From: Mortierella alpina
Taxonomy: Eukaryota; Mortierellomycota; Mortierellomycetes; Mortierellales; Mortierellaceae
Direction: 5' to 3'
Assembly: GCA_029449245.1 (NCBI GenBank)
Contig: JANATF010000014.1
Span: forward strand, 996,501 to 1,060,500
Length of the DNA: 64,000 nucleotides
Made by a program: the position numbers and the translations under genes. Below are positions 37,582-52,059 of the stretch, piece by piece. Position 1 is the first letter of the stretch, and every line of letters begins with the position of its first letter. The notes under the pieces were generated by a model. That model did no database searches. It had not been told where the DNA came from and worked only from the letters and a program-made list of their open reading frames with translations.

Positions 37582-37991
37582 CTGCAGTGGAGTGGGTTGT
37601 AGCTTGAGCAGCGTGTTTGTTGGAGCGTGTCTTGTTTTCCGAGGTGCGTCTGTGCTGAAGAGTGGAGGGATGGGCGGGCGTATGGCTTGCTGGGAGTGAG
37701 GCAGAAGGACGAGGAGAAGAGAAAAGAAGCGGAACCATCAGCTGGATCAGCGGCCATCTTTATGCGGCGCGAGCAGACCGCACACAGGTGTCGGCACCTT
37801 GGCTCGACGCAACGACGATTTCCATAGGCGCTGACCGATCGATTAAGATTTGTTGTCTCGAGTTCATTTTTCTTCTGAACCTTCTTCTCGTGTCCTGATC
37901 CTGCTCTTCTTCATCCCCCATCCACCTCCTCATCCTCGTCCTCTCCCCCCGCCCGCCTCACTCCTCTCATCAGATAGGACCTTCGGCTTGC
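37582..37991. promoter_or_regulatory. Divergent promoter (UPF0045 / CLPTM1)
   Basis: A 410 bp region between divergent genes, with a CT-rich tract (about 37905-37970) directly upstream of the CLPTM1 start. No other gene is visible. Confidence 0.5.
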
Positions 37992-40742
37992 ATGTCTCAA
38001 CCACAACGTCGCAAACCTGCTGCTGGTGCAGTCAGCGATGGTGCCATTGCTGCTGACAGTGCCTCTGGAAACGTCCAGCGAGATGCAGGCCAGCAGCAGC
38101 AAGAGCCCCAGACAATGCGCCAGACAATCATGCAGATGCTCACCCGTGCCATGATGGCCTATGCTGTCATCACCTTCTTCAACAGTAAGCAAATGCCCAA
38201 CAAAAACACTTGGTCCATTGCATCCACGCACTATTGTGCTCGCACCTTTTGTGTGTTCACTCTCGATGTTGCCTTTTGTTATAACCAGCCTTTACAGGAA
38301 AGAACAGAGCACCTCAGGCTCCGGATGCGGTCGTCACCACCCATACTGGACCCGATGGCGTTCAGGAGATTGTCACTGGTGGGCCGACTGGCCCCCAGCC
38401 AGATAAGCTGTTTCCTCTGTGGCGACCTCAGACCAAAGCAGTACGTTATTTTTTCGCTGCTGCCAGGACCTTGGTAATGCTACAATATTATATGACTATG
38501 ATGAACTAACTATCACGATGCTACTTTGCTCCTTCCTTGTTTCGCTGGTGTACAGGATATGTTTGTTTACATCTCAGAGGAACACGACTTTCAGGACTTT
38601 GGCAATCTGAACAGTCTCGTATGGCGATCCAACGATATTGAGCTCGGCGACTGGAGTGAGGACCGTGTTGTGGACCTGTCAATTGTTCCTTCCAAGGTAA
38701 GCGTGGCGTTCGGCGAAGAATTCTTTTTCACCTTAACGATCGTCGTTGAGCTCACCTCGTCTTTCATTATGCTATTGTGTCACACACCCTCAACAGCATG
38801 TCCAGAACAACGGAACCTTGTATGCGCACATTTACTTTGCGAAACAGCCCGCCGTCCTCGACCCGGCTGTCAAGGGCTTTAGCGTTGACAACCGCGTGTA
38901 TACTCGCAAGAGTAAGGAACTGCCAGATATGTTGCTTGTTACATGAGCGTCTCCTCTCGCGTGCGGTTGTTCATTTTTTTCTTTACTTTTGCTGACTTTT
39001 TTTTGGACACTTTTCATTCTGCGCGTAGTGCTCACTCGTTATTACAACAAGAAGAAAGAGTTCAAGGTCAAGAAGCTGGTGGGAGCCAAGCACGATGAGA
39101 CTGCTGAGCCAGAGTCTGAAAAGCCAGCAGAGGAGGTAAGAGAACACTCAAGGATTGTTCTCTTGAAGAATCGTACGCTAACGGAATCACAATGGCAACT
39201 GTATGCTAATGGGGCACACTTCTATTCATTTGACAGGCATCAACTCCAGGCTCGACTATTGTCTCGTACTGGCATCAGAACTTGACCATCGCTGTCCTGT
39301 CTGATCAGACCATTATCCCTATTGCAGCTATTCCTCCAGAGATGAAAGGAAGTAAGTTACTGCTTCCAGGTGATGGATAACAGTACAAGTGCGTATTTTC
39401 GGCCTTGGTGCTAACACTCCTCACTGCTGCTATGACGTAGTGTATCAATTGGAGAGCACTGGAATGCGCGATGCGCACGGTAACGGATATGTGCTGCCAG
39501 CGGTCTATGTCAACGATTTTTGGCTGTTGAAGGAACAGATGTCGGCCATCAACGAGACCGTCAAGTAAGTGCTCGATGACATGGAAGATCACCTGCTTTT
39601 GAACACAGCTGGAGCATGGACTAATATCTGTGTTTCCATCGCCTCAATCTAGAGAGCTTCCCCTCCGAATCAACTTCTACCCCATCAGCTATATGAAGTT
39701 GCAGATGTACGCCTCTATGGATGTGGGCATGAAGAAGCAGTCTGGACTGATGGGAGGCACCGGAGGGGAGCTGGATGAGGTCAAGCGTATGTTGATCGAG
39801 ACCAACCCTTACCTGCTGTTGCTCACCGTTATTGTGAGTTGTTTGCACAGCGCCTTTGAGATGCTTGCCTTCAAGAACGGTAAGTTGGATGGATCGAAAC
39901 TTTTTTCTTTCAAAAGTTCCAAATAGCACACTACTGACCGTTTTTATTGCATGTGGGATGAAAAATTAGATATCGCGTTCTGGAAGGACAAGAAAGGCAC
40001 TGGAGGACTCTCCGTGCGCTCAATCTTTTTGGACATTGCCCAGCAGATCATAGTCTTTGCGTACTTGATGGACAACAACCAAGACACCAGTTATATGATC
40101 TTGATCGGTCAGGCTGCGGGGCTGGCCATTGAGCTGTGGAAGGTCAAGAAGGCCCTCAAGATCGATATCGTCCCAGCCACGACCGGCATCCTGCCCTACC
40201 GACTTCACTTCAACACTTCGGAACCACTGACGGATCTCGAGTCCAAGACCAAGGAGTACGATGAGGAGGCCTTCAAGTATCTTAGTTGGGCAGCCTTCCC
40301 GCTTTTGGGCTGCTATGCTGTCTACTCGCTCGTTTACGAGGAGCACAAGTCCTGGTACTCGTTTATCGTCAGTACTCTGGTCGGGTTCGTCTACACCTTT
40401 GGGTTCATCAAGATGACGCCCCAGTTGTTTATCAACTATAAGCTGAAGAGCGTGGCCCATATGCCCTTCCGCACCATGATGTACAAGTCTTTGAACACGT
40501 TTATCGACGACCTGTTCTCATTCATCATCAAGATGCCAATGCTGCATCGTCTGGCCTGTCTCCGTGACGACGTTGTTTTCTTTGTCTACTTGTATCAGCG
40601 CTACATCTACCGCACGGATCACACCCGCGCGAACGAGTTTGGACAGGTTGGTGAGGAAGCCGAGACTGAGGATGGCGCATCTTCAGAGACCAAGGCTCTG
40701 CTGGAGCAATCAGAGAAGACAGAGTCCAAGAAAGACAAGTAG
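37992..40742 (+). CDS. CLPTM1 family multispan membrane protein
   Basis: Nine exons: 37992-38184, 38289-38440, 38556-38696, 38797-38911, 39029-39135, 39237-39351, 39441-39564, 39653-39879 and 39970-40742; 648 residues. CLPTM1 and CLPTM1L are ER/plasma-membrane proteins; CLPTM1L has been described as a lipid scramblase for GPI biosynthesis. Features: N-terminal Gln-rich segment then a short hydrophobic anchor (AMMAYAVITFF); a large lumenal beta-rich region with VYISEEHDF, NNGTLYAHIYFA and YYWHQNLT-like SYWHQNLTIAV; then NPYLLLLTVIVSCLHSAFE, AFKNDIAFWKDKK, SVRSIFLDIAQQIIVFAYL, and PFRTMMYKSLNTFIDDLFSF before FVYLYQRYIYR. The C-terminus is acidic and Lys-rich (KTESKKDK). Length and motif order match the family well. 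Confidence 0.94.
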
Positions 40743-40811
40743 ATGTATATTTTTTTCACACCATAGTAAACAGCCTTCTTCCATATTTTTTATTACATGA
40801 TCCCTGTTTCC

Positions 40812-42050
40812 CTAATAAGCGCCGCCCTTGCGATACACCTGTGTCCATTTGCTCACAATGTAGTCGCCAAAGTTGATGTCTCCGTTGAGCAGTTTTGAGG
40901 CGACAGACCGAGCATCCTGAGCATCGACGGAATGGTCCTTGGCGTCGTTGATCACCTCCTCCTCTGAACGCTGATCTCTTAGGAGACTATAATTACCTGT
41001 GGCGGCCTGGCCCTTGAACTCTTCTTGGACCAGCAGAGGGATCTTGGAGTGATAGTCTGGGTAGTAGAAACAGCACATCGAGTATCGCTCCTCCAAGCCG
41101 TTGCTGACGACGCGATGCAATGGGCTGATCAGCTTTCCTCCTGTGAGCAGCGACAGGTAGTCGCCTCCGTTGACGACCAGTGTGTTGTCGACCGAAGGCA
41201 CGTCATGCCAGCTGTTATCGTGGAAGAGTTGCAGTCCGACCGTCTTGCAAGGCGAGAGAATGAGCGTGAGGAAGCCCCAGTCCGTGTGGGCGCTATGTAC
41301 AAACATTTGTATAGGGACGATGACAGAGTTGAGAAAATCTTGGACAAGCTTCGGTCGCTCCCACGGTTTGCGCCCACTTCTCGTCATTGTTTACCTAGAG
41401 CCGATCTGAGCAGCGTGGCCCTGGTCCGCATAGGGCAGGTAGTGGAATAGACGCATGAAGGAGATGGTCTCGCTCGAGGTGCAGTACTTTGCCAACTCGT
41501 TCTCGGGCAGGGCCAAGGCGAGTGAGATGCCCTGGAGCAAGCCTTTGGCCACTTGACAGACATTGAGATAAAACTCTTGAAGCGTAGACTTGAAAGCATC
41601 CTGCTGGCCCCTGTCTAGTCGGTTCAGGGTCTCTTGAGAGGGCCAGGAGTTGGGGCCCTGAAGCTTGTTTAGGCTGGTATCTGCCAGCTTGGCCTGCAAC
41701 TCGGCCGAGGGCCATTCATACCCATAGGAGAAGCCTTCCTTGACTTCTTTGGTGGCCGATCCGGACTCGCCTCCGATGGGGACGTAGCCTCTCGTAAAGC
41801 CGCCGGGCGCGATCTTTGGGATATGGGTCTTCTCGGCTGCATCGAGTGCGAAAAGGCGCGAGGTGGCGTCGAGGATCTCGGCAATCTTCTGGGACGAGAA
41901 GACGGGATGTGTGGGCGAGGTGATGTAGAAGACGCCGTAGGTTGTGAATGCGTCGAGAAGAGCAATGGCGACCTGCTGCTTCTCGGATCCAGTCGATGCA
42001 GCGTCGAGCAAAGGCGAGATGTCGATCTTGGGAATGGTAACGGTTGTCAT
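40812..42050 (-). CDS. 2-oxoglutarate/Fe(II) dioxygenase, isopenicillin-N-synthase superfamily
   Basis: Exons 42050-41395 and 41292-40812 encode 378 residues. The family uses Fe(II) and usually 2-oxoglutarate to hydroxylate or desaturate small molecules; the substrate is not evident. Features: N-terminal DIOX_N region starting IPKIDISPLL and YGVFYITSPTHPVF; GGFTRGYVPIGGES; core jelly roll with the iron ligands H and D in AHTDWG, the third His in SPLHRVV, and the cosubstrate Arg in ERYSMCCFYYPD. The HxD lies immediately after the intron. The ATG at 42050 (MTTVTIPK) starts the conserved region; a longer frame to 42182 is a poor extension. The gene sits 132 bp downstream of an AlkB-type gene on the same strand, another 2OG enzyme of different subfamily. 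There are no biosynthetic neighbours, so membership in a metabolite cluster is not supported. Confidence 0.9.
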
Positions 42051-42182
42051 TGTGTCAAGGGAGGGATGGGACGAAGGGAGAGCAAAGACGTGACAATGGG
42101 AGAGTGAGCGAGGAGGTATAAGACCGTGACGAGACTGTGTGTTGCGCGAGTGTGGGGGGGGGAACCTTGCACGGGAGTACAT

Positions 42183-43134
42183 TCATGTCCGGCCCGTGAA
42201 CCTATTTTCCACGCCACTTGAGTCACAGCCGCCTTTGCACCCACTGCAGGCGGTGCTCCTGTGCTGGGTCCTGCATTCGTCCTCCTCAGGGTCCTGGCTC
42301 TCTGGGGCCTGGTCCACAAGCATATCGCGGTAGGTGATGCTGACTCTCCTGGATCGCACAACCTCGAGCCCATCGACGTCCTCGACAAGATCCTTGGAAA
42401 TGCCATGTTTGTACTCGTAGCGACTTGCACCGTTCATCACGACCAGAGACCGACGAGCTGGGTGATAGAGAAAGCATCAATGCGCAGAGAAAAAGACGTA
42501 GATCCATGTTAGAATGGTACACGATGTGCCTGTAGGAACGCAGATTGACACCTTTGCCAGGATTGCTTACGCAAAAGTACACGGTGAACGAGATGTGGGT
42601 CCTTGACATGCTGGAAAGTCATCACACACGCCGAGAGGAGTGACAGCGCCGTGATGGTCGATCCAAAGAGCTTTGGCGCATCCACATGAGGCATGATGCC
42701 CTGTCCAGCCTCGTATTCGTTGACAATAATACTGTTAGGGCTGGACGAGTAGATCCTCCGTTCCAGCAGCCGTTGCGTCAAAAAGTCAAACAAGGTGGGT
42801 AGCTGCTTCATGTCGCCCACAACACGGCTATCAATCGTTGCGGTAGACAAAAAGGTGGTCTTGTTAGTTCTTCTGGGCTCCCTTGTCGTGGTCCAGCGCA
42901 TAGAGGTGAGCTGTATAGTGCATGATCCGAACGTTACCGTAGTCGATAGCTAAAGACGCCACCATAGTGCTGATGGCGTCTCTTCATTTCTGGATTCGGT
43001 TCGATCCCCTTTCCAGCCCAATCGCGCGCATCCAGTTGCTGGATGAGCAAAGACTCTTCCTCTGCTGTGACAAAGTCATGAAGCACCTCGAGCCCTTCTA
43101 ATCCTGTGGTGCCGCTCGTTGTGGAGAATTGCAT
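42183..43134 (-). CDS. AlkB-homologue 2OG/Fe(II) dioxygenase with Cys-rich C-terminus
   Basis: Exons 43134-42938, 42827-42571 and 42457-42183 encode 242 residues. AlkB proteins oxidatively demethylate nucleic acids or, in the ALKBH8 branch, modify tRNA wobble uridines. Features: HQHYGGVFSYR (substrate-lid region), NSIIVNEYEAGQGIMPHVDA with iron ligands H and D, STITALSLLSACVMTF, the distal His in EYKHGISK, and the two arginines in RSRRVSITYRDM that bind 2-oxoglutarate. The overall pattern is closest to the ALKBH6/ALKBH8 type. After the fold there is a 45-residue acidic tail ending in a Cys-containing cluster (TACSGCKGGC), which may bind metal. The start at 43134 is the first ATG. Confidence 0.88.
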
Positions 43135-43249
43135 TAGGTGGTGGGTCCTGACTTGCAAAGATACAATAGCAACAAGAAAAAAGGGAAAGAGAAAGAAATA
43201 GCAGGGCCGTCTGTGTCGGATGGCTGAATTTATTCAAGCCCAGCAGAGG

Positions 43250-44994
<1,745 letters not shown>

Positions 44995-45597
44995 GGCGAC
45001 GTGCTTTTCCGCGTGTGTGCGTGCGTGCGTGCGTGGCAGCTGTTGCTGAATTCCTTGTCTCTGTGTTTGCTTGCAGTAAGGGTGCCTGCTCCTGCTGAGG
45101 GCGGAGACGGGATGGCAGAGAGGTGGCGTGTTCTATTCCCAGGCGAGCAATCACAAGGCGGGCTTGACGGCAGGGGAAAGGGGGACGAGAGGGAAGAGGG
45201 ATGGATGGCAACAGACAGCTCAAGCAGAAGAAAAGGGCCGGTGGGCAGCAGTCACCCCATGGCCAGCCAGCCCCTGTTATGCGTCTGTCGCTGCATAAGG
45301 ACAAAAAAAAAAAAAAGAAAGCTTGTTGCCCCCCCTTCCCTTTCTTTGCTCTCTTCGCTTCCTCATTCCTGTCTACCCCCAGTGCTCTCTCCTGCCTCCG
45401 CCGCCAGTCCTCTTTCCTCTGTCCTGCGCCATCCTCGTCGAGTCTTGCCCATACCCGCCCTTGACTGTGCAGGAATGAAGAGCGCAAGGGCATCCTCCCG
45501 CCATCTTTGATCCTCACCGCGTTCTCGCCGTCGTCCTCCCCCCTCTTTTTTTTCGTCCCATCATCATCAGACCAGACGCCATCAAGTCTCTTTTCAG
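44995..45597. promoter_or_regulatory. Divergent promoter (CSN5 / Arf exchange factor)
   Basis: A 603 bp region between two divergent genes. It contains a GTGC microsatellite (about 45018-45038), an A13-14 run (about 45302-45315) and a strongly CT-rich tract (45325-45560) leading to the plus-strand start. Confidence 0.5.
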
Positions 45598-48500
45598 ATG
45601 GCTGCGCTCCCCACCCATGGACTGTCCACGCCACCACCACGACCCGTCCTGGCAACTCTCGAGGCTGCTGCTGCAGACTTTGAGGCCAAGGAGCCAGCTG
45701 CGCCGGACATGGACACGGTCGCGACCTTGACTCCACCAGCCAGGACTCCAGGAACTAGTCATGCCTCTGCGCTGCGTTCAAGGTCCAACTCTGTGCCTGG
45801 GATGCCTCGACAACAGACCGCTCCAAGGATTACCATCCCGAGTCTGCCACCTCTTGCGCCGTCATCATCAACGGCCTCTCCCTCCTCTCGCAACTCGCCT
45901 CGGCACATTCAGCAGCAGCAACCGCACCAGCTTTTCCAGGATACGGGATATTCTCCGACACGAACGTGCTCGTACTTGCCAGCTAGCTCCCCATCGCCAC
46001 GCCAGAGTGGATCCCGCCAAGTGAATCCTGAGACTGCCCCCCTTTCCTCCAGAACGCCTAGGCGAGACTCGTCCCTGGCTTCGCCGCTGTCAAAAGTCCT
46101 CCCTGCCCTCCCACCGCTTATCCCAGTACGCGCCGCCGCAACTGTAGACTCGCCACCAGTGTCCGTTCCAGCGCCTTTTACGCCAACATCTACGACGACT
46201 ATACCCTCCGATACCCCCGCCACTGGGAGCCAGGACCATAAGCATGGTCAGCACACCAACATTCTTTTTGCTCCTCAAAGCTCGACATCGTCGCCGGTAA
46301 TATCAATCATGACATCATCACCGAGGTCTACTGCTCCACCGACTGCAACTGCAGCTGCTGCAGCAGGACCACACGCTAAGCCAAATGCTCGTCCTAGCAA
46401 CTCGTCTCAAAGGCAAGAGGCGCAAGGGAAACAGTGTAGTGGCACGGATCAATTGAGTGTAGCTCCAGAAAAAGACACGACAGCGCCTGAAACGGGGACG
46501 ACTGCGCTGCAGGACCTATCTAATCAGGAGCATTGGCCAGAGCCACCACGCGTGTATTTGGGGCGTATCAAAGAAACTGTGTCCAAAGCGGAACTCGGCA
46601 ACCTGCTGTCCAAATATTCGGACCCTTTTCATCAGGCCGTTCTCCGTGTCCACATGGAGTCATTTGACTTTAGACGGGATCCCATCGATCTTGCACTTCG
46701 GTATGCCGTTAGTCTTTTTGCTTTCCGACTTGAAAGCCCCATTGGGAAAGGATTCCAGCAGGATGGGTGCTTGCCATGAGATTCCTATTGACATTAACTC
46801 TGATCTTTATCTCTCTTTCGCTCTCGATATAGCAAGTTTCTTTTGGACTTTCACTTTCCCAAGGAAGCGCAGCAGATCGATCGTGTTCTAGAGGCATTTG
46901 CCACTCGCTATCATACCTGCAACCCACATCTCTTTCGTTCCTCTGGTACGATGTTCTAACAAAAGGATTCATGGTGTGGTCGTGGACCAGTCTTGGACAC
47001 TCGTGTGCTGACCTTGTTCTTATTCGCCATATCATAGAGGTTGTCTACACTATAGCCTTCTCACTGATGCTCCTTCATACGGACGCTCATAACAAGAACG
47101 TGCGATTCAAAATGTCAAAGGAGCAATACGTTAAGCAGGCCAAAAGCATCGATGGCGTCAATACTATCCCAGCAGACATACTGGAGGTACGCTTCTCTCA
47201 TATATACATTTTATTTTCATTACGTCGGTGCTGATACTGCTGGCGCTCAATAGTGCATGTGGCTCACCCTTCTTTTGCTTATTATTATTATTACTTTAAC
47301 TCGTGCAGGTGCTCTATGACAACATCACGTATCTCAAATTCGTATACGCAGAAGACGAACTCGACGTTGATGGTCAAAGAATGACTGAGGTCCAGCCATC
47401 GACTGGCTCGTGGTTTCCGCGGCGCCGTACTGCAAGCAATCAGCGCTCGGATTCTTACAGCATGATTCGACATGTAAGTATAGACTGCAGAGTGCAAACT
47501 CGTGCTTTTTCCCCCATCTTGTTTTCACAATGGGTTGCTGACCGTTGTCGTGTGGACATAATTGTAGGGAAGCATTACTCAGCTGACGCCGGATCTGAGC
47601 GACCTGATCCCGTTTCGCTGGCCATACTACTGGAAAGGAACGATCGAGATGGTGGATAACGTCCATATTAACAATCAGTTCACCAGAGCACCACTGGCGC
47701 CCATACCAGGACTCTGCTCAAAACGCTACAGCCAGCATGTGCAGCCACAGGGGTCTGGATCAGCACCTTGCATCGCAGGATCAAACGACCACTCGGGCGC
47801 GGCACCTATTGTCTATGACGACCCCTATCCTAAATGCGATCAGCAGCAAGAGTTTCCTGGAGTGGTGGGTGAAAGAGCAGAGCTGCCAAGAGCTCAAGTG
47901 CGGGGTGACTGTGCAGAGCTGAAAATCGTCAAGCAGGGGATACTCGCTCGCAAGATTGATATCGAAAACGGCAGAAAGAGTGCAGTAAGAGGTTGGCGAG
48001 ATCTGGGCGTCGTCCTCAGTGGCTCACAACTCTTGTTTTTCACGGACATTGGGTGGTTTCAGCAGCAGCGCGCATCGTCCGTAGGGTTCGATCCCCATGC
48101 CCCACCACAAGGAGATGGAGACTGTGTAACGGACCTCGGCGGAAGCACACTACCGCTGCCTCAGGCTTTGATTTCCACGCTAGATTCAATCGCGGTCGTC
48201 GACAGCGGCTACCAAAAATACCCGCATGTGTTTCGACTTGTCTGCCCGAACGGCAAGCAGTACCTCTTTCGAGCAGAGTCAGAGTTCGATATGAACGACT
48301 GGATGGCCAAAATTAACTACGCCTCTGCGTTCAAGACTGCTGGTGTGCGCCTCAGGAATTATCGTGTTGCGTGGGCAAGCGACGTTGTGTGGATCAAGGA
48401 TGATCAAGGGCGACATCAACTGAGGAGACGGCAACAGAAGCACCCAGCCCCCCAACCAGAGCTTCCTGACGGGCGAGCAGAATTGATCCAGGCCAAGATG

Positions 48501-50057
48501 AAGGAAATTGATCGACAAATCAACATCTGTTCAGCGTCATTGGCAGCGGAGCTGCGTCTTGCTCGCGGACTTGAGGTGATGATCCCTCTTCAAAACTCGA
48601 CTCGTCAAAAGATTGTTCAGAGTGCAGCGGTGGTTGGCAAGAGGTTGCGCCATTTAATGCTCGAAAGGACAAAACTCGACTGCTTTCGCACCATTCTGGA
48701 GCGCGACCTGGCTGTCGTTGCCGCTTGTCTGGAGCAGGGACTAGGCGTTTCATTCCCTGGCAGTCTGTCTGGCACCACTGAGTTCAGCCCGTCCTCCATC
48801 AGCTCCAGGACTCTTCGGACCGGCTCGTTCGCGGACGGCCAAGAGCAGGCGGAGGCAGATAACGTTCACCTTCGCCATCCGAGAGCCGCCTTCCCTCCTA
48901 GTCTGAGTATTCACGATCACCTGGACAACCCAAAGGAGGAATTTGTCTTGAACTCCAGCAGGACCAGTCAGAGCAGCAACAGGAGCGCCAAGGCAGCAGT
49001 AGCTCGACCGAGGCTAAACCTGCCCGACTTGCAGAGAACTGTATCTGAAAATGCTCTGCCAGAGGTTAAGCGCATGCAGTCGGTGAGAGGGTCCGAGGCT
49101 CCAGTGGGTCCGATGGCGATCCAAGCAGCCATCATTGACGCGGCGCGAGGAAATGTCGGTCCTGCCCCGAGCTCCTTGTCGAGCCCTGACCCGAATCGGT
49201 ACCAAGATACACATCTCTCGCCCGGCCACAGCCCGTTGCAGGACACCCATGCCCCATCGAGCTCATCGTTGCTTTCTCCCGAATCTCCGTCTGCACGAAC
49301 GGCGGGTCGATCCCGTGCGTTGTCTATGCCAGGTCAACGCCCCACTATGATGCCGCGGACCGTCTCTATTTACTCCAGTAGCTCGCAGACCGCTAGCAGA
49401 CTTCGACGGATGCTGGAACAAGGACTTGGGCACCTAAAGTGGGGTAACTCGTCCTCAGGCGGCTCTTCACTGCGAAGTGAAACGTCGTTTCCAGTATCGG
49501 ATGATAGCATCGTTCATGTTGAGGCAGGTGCGGATATGGGTACCTCGACTTCCTCCGACATTGAGCAGTATCCTTACAACGACGCAGTAAAAAAGGAAGC
49601 CACGAGTCGCGCCGCCTACAAGGATACCCAAGGAGCGCAGGATCAAGATCATGGCCAGAGCTCGACTTTGAGACGCACAGAGATGGCCAATGAAAGAGAT
49701 GGATGTGAAACACTACTTCCAGCACTGCCGTTAAACGAAACCTCGGAGCGGCACAGATTCCTGGACACGACCACGCCGTCCCTGGATTCATTTGTGGACG
49801 ATGGCGATGACGACGTTGCCATTCATCACGAGCATCAAGGCTCTTCGAGCTTGGAGCAATCGTTTGTGATGATGGTGACTACGGACTATGTGACTGATGA
49901 GGCAGACAAGGACGGCGAGGACATTGCAAGCATGGGAGAGAGTGAAGTCGAGTCTGAAGCATCCAGTGAGCACGCAGGTAGCAAAGCTCCTCGGATCTTG
50001 ACGACGGACCTGAATCTTCCATTGCCAATGGATATTCCGTCCCTGTCCATCAACTAG
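45598..50057 (+). CDS. Sec7-PH domain Arf guanine-nucleotide exchange factor
   Basis: Exons 45598-46700, 46833-46945, 47038-47186, 47309-47473 and 47568-50057 encode 1339 residues. Sec7 domains load GTP on Arf GTPases, and the PH domain directs the protein to membrane phosphoinositides. Order: about 325 residues of Ser/Pro/Thr-rich low complexity; Sec7 domain (about 325-500) with FDFRRDPIDLALRKFLLDF, catalytic glutamate in FPKEAQQIDRVLEAFA, and SLMLLHTDAHNKNV; PH domain (about 629-765) starting KQGILARKID and ending NDWMAKINYASAFKT; a helical region (KMKEIDRQINICSASL through LERDL); and a long Ser-rich tail. The Sec7-PH-coiled-coil order resembles fungal Syt1/Sec74 and animal EFA6/PSD. The N-terminal half of Sec7 is somewhat divergent. 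Confidence 0.9.
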
Positions 50058-51029
50058 TCTAGCCCAAAGTGGCCAGCAAAATATCACCCCGCTTTTTTTT
50101 TTTTTTTTTTTTTTTCGTACCCGATGCTTATTGTTCGTCGTACTGATCCATTGGTACATGTGGAGGTCCATGCAGGCGACTATGATGAACAGGTACATGT
50201 CCATGTATTTTTTGATCGAGTGAAGACGGATAGACTATTTCGCCGCAATTTCGCCCTGAGGTCCAATCCGCAAAAATAGGGCTCCTTTCATTTTGAGTAG
50301 AGGGGCGCAATAAGGTGAGTTTCCGTGGGCGCTGCACAACACAGTTGCGTTGCTTCAGACCGAGGTTGTCGTCGCAGGTTGTAGTGTGCCTTGCTGCTGC
50401 AGATCACCATTTGTTTTTTTTTCGGCCGCAGGAATGCAATGGAGTGTTGGCAACCACATTGCGTCGCCGGAATGAGAGAGTTTGTGGTCGTTGCCGCTAC
50501 GGCGAAGGCGAAGGTCTGTGATACCATGCCCAAGAGGTACAAGAAGAGTGAGGGTCTCTTTTCGCCGTTCGCCCGCTCATGCATGCTATCGTTTTTCTTT
50601 GTTTGGGCTTACACGGTCAGACGCTCTGCAATTGATTTCATTGGCGCAGTGGTGGGATTCCCAGGCACTTATCGGATAAAGAGAAGGCCGATCAACAACA
50701 CACACACTGCTGCCCTCGCCAGGCTTCACAGCGTTTTTTCTTGCCCTTCTTCTTTGACTTTTGGTCGGGCTTTGGGGACTCGATGCATAGAATGAACTCT
50801 CCGCCCCCGCCTTGCTCCTGCACGTGCTAGACCAAGGGCTGGGTGAGACAAGTCCGCATACTTCTGTCGGCGTCGCCTTAATTGGTGCGAACACACTGCA
50901 ATAACCAGCCAGTCAGTGGGCAACAGAAGGCCCCAGTTTCCGCTCTTTACCCCGCTGCCGACCACTTAAATAAATACCCGCTGCCCCTCTTTCCTCTTCC
51001 CCCACCTTTTCATCTCTTCATTACATACC
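50058..51029. other. Intergenic, aquaglyceroporin upstream region
   Basis: A T run of about 24 nt (50091-50115) lies 35 bp after the stop of the Arf exchange factor and probably in its 3' UTR. No gene is seen on either strand between 50120 and 51029. The last 100 bp is pyrimidine-rich (CCCCTCTTTCCTCTTCCCCC-like) and should be the promoter of the channel gene. Confidence 0.5.
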
Positions 51030-52059
51030 ATGTGGGCAGATATTCGCGCCAAGTGGATTGGAATCCGCTACAAGGTACGTCTCCACACCGCCCCACACCC
51101 CCACACCACGCCACATCATCGCTGCAACCATACTGATCCTGAGCCCTGCTCCCCTTGGCCGTATCCTTGATTACCAACAGTACAGAAAGCCTCTGGCTGA
51201 ATTCGCCGCAACAGCCATCATGATCGCATTCGGTTGTGGTGCTGTGGCCCAGACGGTCCTTTCTGCAAACAATACCTGGTTCTCCGTCAGTCTTGCCTGG
51301 GGTCTGGGAGTCACCATTGCCGTCCACGTTGCCGGTGGTGTGTCTGTAAGTCATCTGCTGTCTGTCGTCGTTGTCTGTTGTCAGTCGTTGTTTTTGCATC
51401 CATTTTTCAAGAGTCTGTGCTGACGTTTCTCACAATCGCTGGTTGCCTTTCTTGAACAGGGCGCTCACTTGAACCCTGCTGTCACCTTTGCCCTTGCACT
51501 CTTTCGCGGGTTCCCTTGGGCCGACGTTCCAATCTACTGGGTCGCACAAATGGCAGGTGCCTTTGTCGGTGCTCTTGTTGTCTATGTAGCCAACTGCTCA
51601 GCGCTCCTTGCTGCCGATCGTGAAAAGACCATGGGCATCTTTTTTACGGCCCGCCAAACGGCCGCAGTGTCAACAGTGGATGCCTTTGTGTTTGAGTTCA
51701 TTGCGTCGGCTCTCCTCCTCATCATCATCCTGGCGACCACCGACAAGAAGAATAACCCCGCTGGCGTCATTCAGCCTCTGACCATGGGTCTCTCCATCAC
51801 ACTCATCGGTACCACCTTTGGCTACCAAACGGGCTATGCCATCAACCCTGCTCGTGACTTGGGTCCCCGTTTCTTCACCGCCATCTCTGGGTGGGGCTTT
51901 GGAGTCTTCTCTCGTCAGGATTATTACTTCTGGGTCCCCATCGTGGCTCCGTTACTGGGCGCAACTGCTGGTGCTTGCGTTTATGATGTTTTTATCTGCA
52001 CCAGCGATCCCAAAACCGACGACACTGAAAAAACCGACGACACTGAACATATTTGCTGA
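51030..52059 (+). CDS. Aquaglyceroporin (MIP channel)
   Basis: Exons 51030-51074, 51181-51345 and 51460-52059 encode 269 residues. MIP channels conduct water and, in this branch, glycerol and other small solutes. Features: six hydrophobic spans; first NPA in GAHLNPAVTFA; second in YAINPARDLGPR, where Asp after NPAR marks the glycerol-facilitator branch (GlpF-type) rather than strict aquaporins; FEFIASALLLIIIL; and WVPIVAPLLGATAGACVYD. The first exon encodes only 15 residues (MWADIRAKWIGIRYK), so the N-terminus is short, unlike yeast Fps1 with its long regulatory tails. The C-terminus is short and has a tandem heptapeptide (KTDDTEKTDDTE). Confidence 0.94.

Noticed and set aside
50391-50795. 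Plus-strand frame upstream of the aquaglyceroporin
   Set aside because: Composition and lack of motifs suggest chance; it overlaps an equally long minus-strand frame.
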